NCBI RefSeq assembly: GCF_003073045.1
Contig: NC_037603.1
Span: forward strand, 13,584,192-13,648,191
Source: Pomacea canaliculata
Lineage: Eukaryota; Mollusca; Gastropoda; Architaenioglossa; Ampullariidae
DNA length: 64,000 bases
Direction: 5' to 3'
The notes under the pieces are model-generated. The model was given only the letters and a program-made list of their open reading frames with translations. It made no database searches and was not told where the DNA came from. The position numbers were made by a program, and so were the translations under genes. Position 1 is the first letter of the stretch. Each line of letters opens with the position of its first letter. Below are positions 1 to 10,445 of this stretch, piece after piece.

Positions 1-88
1 ATAATAGTGCTTTTGATATATATCTATGTCGCATTTAATTCCAACTGTAATTTTCAAATACACGACTTCATTGATGAGTACACTCTCG
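1..88 (+). repeat. Partial copy of RPL35A intron 1 at the left edge
   Basis: Bases 1-88 match 10175-10262 (inside RPL35A intron 1) with about eight substitutions and no indel. The match may continue beyond the window edge. It ends just before two TTAGGG-like units (about 97-108). Confidence 0.75.
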
Positions 89-90
89 GA

Positions 91-2323
91 AAGGTTAGGG
101 TTAGGGTGTGGTATACTGTTGAGCTTCATAATAGAGGGAGTGCGTGTTTGGTCTCTGAAGTGCACGCAGCTCTATGCGGGTATGGTTTTGGCCATGTCTG
201 GGAGATTCAAGGTGTGCAAAATATTGGCAAATGTTTCTTTATTTAAGCATCATCGTTGTTGATTGCCATAAGCAAGACTGCGAATTTTAAGTCGGAATTG
301 CAGGTGGAAACTTATTTATACTGTGTCAATAACAAGGCTTTCAGAGATACTCTAATCAGATTTCTTATGTAAAAATCCACAAATACAGACACAACAAATT
401 TGGAATGCTCTCTCTGCTCTTCTTCACAAGAAATACACCTTCTTTTCCAATGTGCTCAGCATAAAGATTTGAAATGTAGATTCCTGCTATTGAAATATTC
501 AACTCACCCATTTGTCTTTACCTTCTGAACCTTGATCAACAATACACCACTTCCTTTATAGCCAGCTATCTTTATCATTATTTCAAACAACGTTAAACCA
601 CTTATGCCACCAACTACATGAAAACAAATATTTGATTGCTATTTTCTACATTTGTAATTGTTTACGCAAAATTTTATTAATATGTATGATTTGAACTGTA
701 ACATTTCATCTTTAAAAATTATAAGTTGTACTCACTACCTGCATGCGTTGTTGTGGCCACATGGCCTACAACAATTCATTTCCTTTGTTCGTTCGGTTCG
801 CATTGCTACAATCCACAGGGGACGACGTGTATAAAAATGCACTAGACTGTTTTCTTTATAATTTCCGCGTTCTTTGCTTATTCATCCCTTAAGAGACAAA
901 ACATACCTGCAGACTTTTGGGGTGCGGACTCAGCTATTGTTGTTGTCTTGACCCCTCGTACAATGTGTCCCAATTATCATGTCACACTTACATAAATTAT
1001 GAAACACCACGAGTAATTTAACCCATTTTGTCACTCTCTTCACTCCTGATATAAAGTAACTTAAGAAACATATTTTACAATTAAGTATAAATTTTATACT
1101 TATTCAGGTTTAGTAGTGAATTTCCTTTCAGACCAGCTTGGGACATTTTTTAAAGATCTGCTAAACACAGGCACTTGGTCCTTGTGTGCGTTGAATCTGT
1201 TTACGCACAGGGAGGGACCACGACGATTATATAGTGATTCAAGGATTCACTGGTTGGGCAGCCGTAACATAGTGAGCATGCGTAAAACACGCTTTGGCGA
1301 ATATTTAATACGTACTGCTAAACTGTTTATATAGGAGTTGCCATACATTCTTTTTCATTTTTCTCCTTTTTTTCTATTTTTTATTCATCTTTCTTTTTAT
1401 CGCGTATACAAAACACAACACCCCACCAACACATGCTCTTTCATATACAAAACACACACACACAGGTGTGTACAAACATTTTAAAATGAAGAAACATTTA
1501 TTCATGAGAATATATATTGTAGCGGGAGTGCTTGCATATTTAGGACAGCGTGTACTGCTGACATTGTTTTAATTGTTCGTCTGTAAATGTAACAGCTGAG
1601 TACACATGAAGATCCATAGAGTTGAACAAAGCACACATCACAGGAGAAAACAGACTTTTGTTGGGGAAAAAGCAGTCTTTTGTGGATTCTAAGGTCGCTA
1701 AGTGCGAGTGTGAAGTAGACGGGAAAAGAGAACACAGCGCAAGGTAGAGATTAGACAACGCATGTGACGAACGAACGAGAGACAGAATATTTTAGCAAAA
1801 ATTTAAATTTTCCTTGGGAACTTCCATCCTCTTCCCTGGAACACCAAAGAGGACCAGACTGACATGGCGTGAGGGACACAGTGTTAGTTTGAGAAAGCAG
1901 ATCGGTCTGGCTACAATATAGTGTATAGCATAAATATATGGTGTATAGTGATATGGAATCCTGCTTGTATTTACTCAGGCCTTTGCTATAGCTTAGCGCT
2001 TGAACATATGGCACTAAGAAGGTGTGTATGCATGCACGCTCATGCATATTTCTACACATGTACACATCTCAAATACACACGCACACAAAATGTACACATT
2101 TAAAGCACACACATACAGCTCTCTCTCTCTCACACAAACTCACGTCCACACATATCGTATGCAGAAACACACTATGCTTAACACAGTGTTTTAGAAACCT
2201 TTACTCACTCCAGCCTTCCAAAGTCTTAGAAAACATGAAATATAGGAATGTCAGATGAAAACCACTAACAAAAATTACTTGAGGTAAAAAAAGACCTCTT
2301 GCTCAATATAACGACCTACATAA
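91..2323. other. Left flank downstream of IQCG
   Basis: Apart from the LINE fragment, I see only AT-rich sequence with short CA/CT runs near 1445-1470 and 2070-2150. No exon recognised. Confidence 0.5.
280..690 (+). mobile_element. Decayed non-LTR retrotransposon 3' fragment
   Basis: Broken frames read VETYLYCVNNKAFRDTLIRF, then ECSLCSSSQEIHLLFQC and HKDLKCRFL, followed by a short hydrophobic tail. The spacing C-x2-C ... H-x4-C is the C-terminal zinc-knuckle-like region found after the reverse transcriptase of many molluscan LINEs. In-frame stops and frameshifts show it is dead. Clade not determined. Confidence 0.55.
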
Positions 2324-2329
2324 TTTATT
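2324..2329 (-). terminator. Poly(A) signal of IQCG
   Basis: AATAAA on the minus strand (TTTATT on plus), about 105 bases beyond the IQCG stop codon. It is the first canonical signal downstream of the stop. The placement suits a short 3' UTR, but the cleavage site was not verified. Confidence 0.5.
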
Positions 2330-2431
2330 TTTAAAAATATTCACTACAAAAATGTGCTCAATAACAACTTCAAATAAACCGCTAGATGATGACATGTGAG
2401 ACACCCAGCGATGCTGCCAAAAGTTATTACT

Positions 2432-5400
2432 TCATTTTTTTCCTTTTTTCCCGCCCTTCCCTTTCTTTTTCTTTTTAGAATATGGACCAAGTCCTTTGCG
2501 AACCATGCAACCACGCCAAAAGGCTTGAATCTGAAAAAAAAAAATTGAATGAAACTAACTTTTAATACCATCTTTTCTCCTGATAAAATCAAATGTAAGA
2601 AACTATAGCTATTTAACTGGTTTTGATATTTGTTTTTTAAAAGTTTTTAATAAGGTCTTTTCTCTATAAATTGAATTAGGTCTTACATTAAGCCTGCAAA
2701 AATTAAAAAAGCTGTAAGTTGTAAGCAATATCAGGAGGGCAGACTAAAAATATTGGATCTTAACTCTTTCATAGCCACACTTAAATTATTTGATTAAGAC
2801 ATCTGAAATTTAACAGTGCAATTCTAATTAGCTTGATGTCAGTTATTTCTCCAGAGTTACTGAAGCTCGATACTTATGGTGAATATGCTAATATAGTAAG
2901 AAAATCTTTTAAAATCCATTCTGGAAAGATGTAATTAGGCGTTATAAAATGTTTATTAACAGTACATTCCAACATATACTGAATAATTTATCGGGAGCCC
3001 ATCCACTTTAATGCTAATATTATTAGAGGTAGAAAAGTTGTATATATTAAGAAATGGTTGCATGCAAAAGTGTAAAAAATAGGAAACCTCGCTAACGGTG
3101 ATGGTACATTTCTAACTCTTGAAGAACTCTATGTTAGGTATCCTGCCTTAACATAAAACATCAAATGAAGTGTAATTGCCTTTCAGTCTCTCAGAATGAA
3201 CCTGTTAATAGGGGATGGGCTATTATTAGAAAAGGGAATAAAGAAGTTTCAAAAATTCTTCAAGACAATAGTGCACCCATCTGCACTCAGAAAGTGGGAG
3301 GTGGAATTTTAAAAATGTAACTGGGCTGATTTATTTCTAAAGCCCTTTTATACTACTATAGATACCCAATTAAGATTGTTTCAGATAAGAATTTTACTTC
3401 GGATTCTACCCACAAACTCATTTCTTTTTAAATATAAGCTCACTATGTCTCCTTTTTGTTGCTTTTGTAAACAGGACAATAAAACCATTGAACACATATT
3501 CTGGCACTGTCCACTGAGTAAAAATTGTTGTGACCAACTGTGGAATATATTAAAGAACCAGAACTATTCAGACCTGTAAAGAAATTGTGTTATTTGCTAT
3601 TGCTAGAACTGAGAAGGTTGACACACACTTTGGAACTTCATTCTTTTAGCCAAATTTTTTATTTATAAATACAGATTCCTGAAGGCAATACCAACAATGG
3701 ATAAGTTTAGGCCGTTTTCAAAGTCATGATATATTGTGGAGCAGTATGTGGCATTTACTAATAGCTCACAGATATCCTTTTGGAAATAGTGGATCCTTTA
3801 GCCATGTGACTTCTTAAATAATGGCACTATCTGCAACCCCTTCCATCATATTAGATGGATTGCCATATTTTTTAGTACGTTATGTATGGTATATGGCTTT
3901 TGTATATATCTAGGTGTGATTGCATGTTTTTTAAACAAAAAGGTTATCTCTGTGTGAGTTACAATTATAGGGTTAGGGACTAACATCGTCTATGTTTCAA
4001 TGGTTAGCTGCTTCTTTCTGCATAGGGTATATGATGAGAGGCTGATGAAAGATTTTGTGTACATTGCCAGGGACGTGTTTTTCCCTGTGTCTATGTTGTT
4101 TTATGTGGTAGTATTTTATGTTTTGCATGTATTGTAAAATAAACAAAAATATAGTTAATTTGAAAAGTAGAAAAAAATTTCTTACTTTCTAACTGGATTT
4201 AAAGTAATATTTTGATTTTAAAGAATTAGCTTGTCAGCAACTGTTTTAACCATCTGTAGTTTTCAGGGGAAAGAAGGATAATAATTTAGTAGGCAGAAAG
4301 AACAAGACAAATTTCTGAGATAGGCACATCCTAATCCTTTCTAATTGGTTTATAATTCAAAATCCAATTTTAACAATATTTCCATGAATTGCCCAGTTCA
4401 TCAAATTCAACTGTTTTAACCATCTGTAGTTTTCAGAGGAAAGAAGGATAGAAGGATAATAATTTAGTATGCTGAAAGAATAAGATAAATTTCTGTGATA
4501 GGCACTTCCTAATCCTTTCTAATTGGTTTATTCAGTTCATCAAATTCAAGAGAAATGATTTTTCTGCTATTTACAACTAATATGCACATAAAAAGTGAGC
4601 ACAATTTCCTTTATTAAAACCTGTAACTATCATGGATTTTCACATGGAGGTGTGTGAGCATTTATGCATCTCTGCAACTCTTCATTTTTTAAGATACTAT
4701 ATAATCCGCAATCTTTAAGATACTGTATAATCTAGAATCTTTTCTTAGATTAACATTCTCTTCTAGAAATTTAATTACCTTTATGCAGGCACGAAGTTGC
4801 ACAGAATCCTGCTTTTGCTTGCGCCGTAGCATTTCTTTTTCAATGCGGTCTTCCAATACAACTTGTTCATACTCGTTGTACTGAAAAAAGTACAGAAGTA
4901 TTTATGGGAATAGGATCTTTAGCTGATGGGTGAGATGCATGCAGGTGTAATTCCTTGAGAGTGAATGTGTATTTACATGTGTAAAGGAATGAGATTGTGT
5001 ATGTACGTGCAGGTGTAATGAGAATGGATGTAGGTATATGCAGCATCCAGATTCCCTCCCTTACATGCCCACTAGTACATATTTCAGCATGTGCCACTAA
5101 ATATTATCCTTGGAATGCTTACAATTTCACTCAGGTGCTGACAAAAAGCAAGATCATTATCAATTTTCTTCATTGATGCCTTCTTTCATAACGTGGCTCA
5201 AGAGCCTCTAGGCAGTATACTAACCTTCTTGGACAGGTTCTGCAAGCGCTCAAGATCTTTGGCCTTTGTAGCCTTCAAGACATCTAGTTCATACTGTTTG
5301 GCATCTTTGTCTTTCTCGAATTTATCAATCCAGTATTCCAACTTTCTAGACAGATCCTGCACAAAATACATAAAGACGGTAATGTTAATAAACATTGCAA

Positions 5401-8400
5401 TGACTTCAAGCCTTGTGCAGTATCTCGCCGTTTAAATCAAGAGTTTATAATTATCTACATTACGAGATATTTTCTCAGTTACTAGTGGTATCACCTTTAA
5501 TGATAGTGAACATATTCTAGAAATGCTAGCAGCTAGACAACTGCAGTTTATAATCCAGGCATCTTTTACTACAAGAAATACAGTGCTATTAATGTCATTG
5601 TATAATGACTTCAGAATAGAACTTGCAGTATTACGTAAATAAGGATTCATCCAAAAAAGAATTTTACAAACTTCTCTATGACTGCGTAGGTAACTCTCTA
5701 TTTCAGAATTTGTTCTGTTCTCATCATCAATCTTGCTTTGAAGTCTCTGCAGAACGGAATGGAAATCAGCAAAATGTGAACAACACATAGTAGTCTAATT
5801 CACTTAACATCATACTTATAATAGTCATTTTCATAATCACAATCAATAAATAACTTGACTTCTGAGTTCTGATGTACCTATGGTAAACTAATTGCTTTAG
5901 CATTAATCAATGCACATTGATATATTAAAAACAAATACCACCACAGGTACAGAAAAAGCAATTATGCCAGTAATATACCACAGACATCATCAATTGCCTG
6001 CAATCTTTTTCTATTATAGCACAACCCGAAAGATGGTGATTTACCTCAATTTCATCCTTGAGTTCTTTCTCAGAAAGCATGCAGCGTTTCTGTGTCTGGG
6101 CCACAGCGACGTCCGCACACTTCTTAATGTACTTCCCTTCCATACTGCTCTTTGCCTTCATCTCCTGCAGCTGATCTTTTAGATGGGAAATCATTTCACT
6201 ACGTTTCTGAAGCTCAGACTCTTTCACAGCTTTGATTTCAGCAAGATGCTTGACGAGCTGCTTGATTCGTTTACGACCATCTTCCTCTCTTTAGGTAACA
6301 AAAAAGGAACATCAAAAGCTATTTGTGATCAGCTCATCTCATGATGGTAAAGGGAGATCTGCTAGGCGGTAAAAGCATAAGAAGATTGCTATAAAAATTA
6401 CCTTACCATGGCAATGATAACAGAAGCAAACAGCCATAGTACACTAGCATAAGTAAGAAGCAGTGAGAGAGCTAAGAAAACAATATTGTGCTGTCCACAG
6501 AAAATCATCACTTTTAAACAAAAATAGTGCAGTGCATTCACACACATTTGCTAAAATCACAAAAAGGTCCACAAGCTAAATTTATATTTTATTGCAGTCG
6601 TTGGTTTCTTTCTATAGTGTGGAAAGATATTTTATTTTTCTGGCAAACAACCAAACTTTGCTGCCATCTAATTTGCTTTAGTTTATTTATCTTAGATATG
6701 TGTGACAATAACTAATTTTACATTTTATCAATAACAACAAGAAATAAATTAGAGCACTAACTGTTGTATAGTTTTTCGGAGGGAGGCTTTATGCTGTCTC
6801 ACATCTTCAACTGTTCTTTGCAGGATGCTGAAAGTACGATTCTGGGCTAATTCTGCCATTGTAGTTGATATTACCAATTCCAGAAAAGCTCTGCACATAA
6901 ATGTTTGCAAGGGTTAATTCATGAAAACTTTATCCATTAATCATTTTTAATCATTAAAGAACAGCCTGTAAATCTATAACCTCCTTGTCACACAATGAAT
7001 GACTAAATCTGTCAGCAGCAAACTCATTACTCATGTTGTTTTATTGCACTATCCATGTCCACATATAATAGTGAATACAGTGAATCTATATAGCACCATA
7101 TCCCGGTCATTAAAAAAAAAAATACAAAGACAGACACTGACAACAACATATCATGCAACACTGTTGTCTAGGGAATGCTAGATAATATGAATGATATTTA
7201 CCATGAAGCTGCTTCAGCATGCACAAATCATTTCAAAAACTGTCCACACCGTAAGTCAAGCCATAGAATGATCGGGGGTTTTTTGTTTCTTTGGGTTTTT
7301 TTTTTGGCTTCTCATTGGGTTGCCTGCGAAATGCCTATTTAAACAACTGAAATGAATTCATAAGCCATCAAAAAAGAATCAGTAAAAATCCCCTGATATA
7401 ATAGTGCCAAGGCATACAACTTTTGTCAACTTTTACAGATGATCTTTTCACAGATTAGGATGTGCAAGAGGTACAGATATAAAGCTCATAGTTCAGATCC
7501 ACAAAGTCAGGATTAATCTAGGATAATAGCAGAGCAATATGTAACTGAAAATAGTTTTTATCCATGGAACAAATCATTGTACATAAGCTACGAATACATG
7601 ATCCTGTAGCAAATGCAAATTTAAGCCTGTAGTTGTAAATCAAACAGTAGATCCGAGAACAAGAATGCCTGAGTTGGATAAAATACATTTAAACAAGAAA
7701 AATTGTTGTGTACAACAAAGTCAGTCATAATTAAAATTACTACACTATAGCAAAATACCCCAATGAGAGATTAATGCTGTTTCCATAAGTATAGAACGTA
7801 CTGAATCTAAAAAAGTAATGTCTGACATTGGAAACACTCTCAAGAATTGGTGAAGAATAAAGGTCTGCACGATTCCTATGGTCAATCATAAAAACACAGC
7901 AGAAACTAAACTGCATTTCAACTGAACTTACGACCAAGTACAGGAAGAAATAATTCAGGGGAACGAGTGATGTCATGCCAGTTAGGCACAGCCTTGTTAT
8001 CACATCATGATACAAAAAGCTGTAAAAACCACACAGTCAGATAAGGTAAAAGAAAAAAGGTAGTCTTGTGACCATTAGAGTTCTTCGAGAGAAAGGTATT
8101 TAAAGATCCGTCGTGACCTGAATCACAGCCCCAAAATACTGTCTCCAAAGACTTTAATCTCCTTGGCAATAACTACACATTATTTGTTCTTGGAATTTTT
8201 TATAAAAACAGTTAACCCAGAGAGTTACATAGGTACAGAATTGTATACAAAAAAGGCAATATTTGGAGGTAACTGATCTGACCACATTAAGCCCTTGCAC
8301 TGGTCTCTGTTAACCATGTCTACATAAAACTCTAAGCACAAATAACACAAAATGCTAACACTAACAAGGTTAAACTATGATGGTTCAGTTAAAACTTACA

Positions 8401-9811
8401 TGTCTCTTTATGAAACCAAAACCAAACGAATGCAAAGAGACATATGATATTTAAGCTCAATTTAATACCTGTCCTCTTGAATTTTAGAAATATTATCGCC
8501 TGTCAAAGGATTTTGGCGTAGAGACCGGGCAAAAGCATAAGTAGAGTTCTTGAGGTCTCCTCCAACACGGTTGACATCATGATGGGCAGCACGCACCTTT
8601 GAAAAATCATTTGTGGCAGACTGCAGTTCTGACTTCCTGTTTACTGTCTTTAGAAACTTCTCTTCTAGCTGCTTCTGGCCCTCAACAAGCTGAGCAATAT
8701 CATCACGTACAATCTGTAAACACAAGGAATACACCAAATTTCTACGAAGCTCTTATTTTCCCACGGCTCCTGCAAGACTCATATTATCGATGCTCTGCAC
8801 AATGTTCCATACCGAAGCACGTTTACCACAAGGTTACAAAGACTCTCCACTAAACCCCTCCCCCCAAAAAAAGAAGAAATCATTGCAAATAACTCTGTCA
8901 TTTCTCTCATTTATCAAATGTTTTTTTTTTAATGACTCAAAAAATCTATTTTGAAAAAAAAACTAATATATATTAATGACTCACATTTGCAGCACCTTTA
9001 CGCAGCTCATAGGTATGGGGCATTATCCGTCCCAATATTGCTAGTTGATCTACACAGTCTTCCAAGACGGTTGCCAAATGTATGGCATCTACAGGTTCAA
9101 GAACTGAATCATCCATCTGTTACAACAAGCAAGTGTAACATCAAGGTAAACAGATAAACCTATCAACGAAAAGGGAAAGCTGCTGTTGTCTTTCTCTCTA
9201 ACACACACACATGCGCACACAAACATGCGCACACAGATATACATATACATATAATTTTGCTATGTCTAAGAGAGGCAATTTTCTCTGTATGAATATACTG
9301 ACTGTAAAATAAAACTACATTTATACTTACATTTTCAGCAAAGCAAAAAGTTATGTTACTACATTTCAATTGAAACACCTTTTGTTAATATGAAATCTCG
9401 TGGAATTTTCTGTTTGTGTGTGTGTGTGCGTGTGCTTGCGTGCTTATTAATTATTTTGTGTGCAAAAATAACACAAAATGCGAAAACGATTAAGAACACT
9501 TGCTACGATCGATGTGTCGATCTTACATTTTAACCTCGGAAAAACTCGATATTAATAAATAACGTAAAATAGTTTAAAAGGCATTAAAATAATTACTCGT
9601 CTAACTTTTGTAAAGTGTAACAGCTTAATTACATATGGTGACACTGTGTTAAATAATTATATGTATCGTTGATAATGCTGTACCACGAACAACCTTGCAA
9701 ATACTGCGGCTGCTTTGTTAACTACATAAACAAATTAAATGTCTTACTCTAATCTAAATTTTCTTTAGTATCACTTCTGATATAAGCTATGTATCTTTGT
9801 CATCTTACCAT
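2432..9811 (-). CDS. IQCG: IQCG / dynein regulatory complex subunit 9 (DRC9), 9 coding exons
   Basis: Coding exons on the minus strand, in order: 9809-9811 (ATG only), 8985-9116, 8469-8713, 6762-6890, 6045-6288, 5672-5746, 5225-5356, 4779-4880, 2432-2530. All junctions use GT/AG and the phases agree, giving 1161 nt (386 residues; human IQCG is about 443). The middle of the protein is charged and coiled-coil-like (for example KIQEDRAFLELVISTTM and KHLAEIKAVKESELQKRS). The last exon opens with an IQ motif, IQAFWRGCMVRKGLGPY, followed by a Lys/Gly-rich tail and TGA. The IQ motif, the GLGPY segment and the basic tail are typical of IQCG. Family knowledge: IQCG is DRC9 of the nexin-dynein regulatory complex in motile cilia and flagella, and its IQ motif binds calmodulin. 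The gene is head to head with RPL35A. I chose the exon 1 ATG because it abuts a good donor; exon 2 also begins with an in-frame ATG, so the start is uncertain by one residue. Very secure as to identity; less so for the exact 5' end. Confidence 0.9.
2700..4150 (+). mobile_element. Decayed L1/Tx1-type LINE 3' fragment inside IQCG intron 8
   Basis: Pieces of a reverse-transcriptase C-terminal region appear in order: FNANIIRGRKVVYIKKWL (about 3010), LANGDGTFLTLEELYVRY (about 3090), then LPTNSFLFKYKLTMSPF and CCFCKQDNKTIEHIFWHC (about 3400-3520), the terminal zinc-binding motif. The frame is broken several times. The element is in the opposite orientation to IQCG. The right end is set by the change in character after an A-rich stretch near 4140; the left end is approximate. 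Confidence 0.7.
4238..4549. repeat. Local tandem duplication in IQCG intron 8
   Basis: Two copies, 4238-4407 and 4408-4549, share CAACTGTTTTAACCATCTG, a GAAAGAAGGATA block, CCTAATCCTTTCTAATTGG and the end TTCATCAAATTCAA. Copy 2 lacks about 35 bases near its end and carries an extra GAAGGATA. Several substitutions show it is not recent. Confidence 0.8.
4685..4740. repeat. Short tandem duplication (about 27 bp x 2)
   Basis: AAGATACTATATAATC and AAGATACTGTATAATC, each followed by a near-identical AATCTTT end, sit side by side. Intronic in IQCG. Confidence 0.7.
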
Positions 9812-10110
9812 GGTATCCTGATAGTAACAAGATATTTTCAAGCCTGTGAGTTTTAGAACGCTGTTTCCTTTTCCTTTGTTTACACCGTTACGATCCTGTC
9901 TGCGCAGGGTTACCGTTCTTCGCTCAAAAATTGTTCCGATGATAATAATATTTTTTAAAATTAATAACATGAACTAGGTATTTACTAGACACGTTAAGTA
10001 TAAATGTCTGATAAATTTTTTAGCAGAAACTGTTTTGCACATTTATTAGATTTTTATCAAAGACTTCAACACACACACACATTGTCATGCGCATGTGCAT
10101 GGCTTGCTTA
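9812..10110. promoter_or_regulatory. Bidirectional promoter region between IQCG and RPL35A
   Basis: About 300 bases separate the IQCG start codon (minus) from the probable RPL35A transcription start (plus). The segment is AT-rich and contains no reading frame of note. Close to the RPL35A start lies GCGCATGTGC (about 10090-10099), which resembles an NRF-1 site, and just downstream TTCCGG (10118-10123), an ETS-type core. A shared promoter is inferred from the arrangement, not demonstrated. Confidence 0.5.
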
Positions 10111-10155
10111 CTTCCTTTTTCCGGTTCACTGTTAGGAGTTTGTAGGGCTTTTCAG
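10111..10155 (+). promoter_or_regulatory. RPL35A: 5'-TOP leader (noncoding exon 1) of RPL35A
   Basis: A pyrimidine run, CTTCCTTTTTCC, begins at 10111. It has the form of a 5' terminal oligopyrimidine tract, the cis-element of vertebrate and many invertebrate ribosomal-protein mRNAs that couples translation to growth signalling through mTOR/LARP1. The exon ends at a good donor (TTCAG|GTAAGG, last base 10155). Intron 1 then ends at TTTTTGCAG before 10437, nine bases upstream of the start codon. The transcription start is inferred from the TOP consensus only. Confidence 0.6.
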
Positions 10156-10174
10156 GTAAGGCATTAAAAATAAC

Positions 10175-10262
10175 ATAATAGTGCTTTTAATATATATTTA
10201 TGTCGCATTTAATTCCAAATGTGATTTTCAAATACATGACTTCATTGATGAGTATATTTTCG
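10175..10262 (+). repeat. RPL35A intron 1 segment also present at 1-88
   Basis: Partner of the copy at the left edge, same orientation. Either a segmental duplication of the locus or a dispersed repeat; two copies do not decide between them. Confidence 0.75.
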
Positions 10263-10445
10263 TTAAGTGGATGACAATTTATTAGATAGATTTAGCTCGA
10301 TTTTATCATGGATCCATGTGATGTTATGGGTCCTGCACTGGTTTCATTCCATATTATGTTGTGTTGTAATTGTCGTATATTTTAATAGTTGTTAATATGA
10401 TTGTTGCGGAGACTTCAATTTTTTTACTTTTTGCAGGTGAGCATA

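Noticed and set aside
93..108. Telomeric array
   Set aside because: Only about two TTAGGG units; similar short patches occur at 3969 and 27461. Not a telomere.
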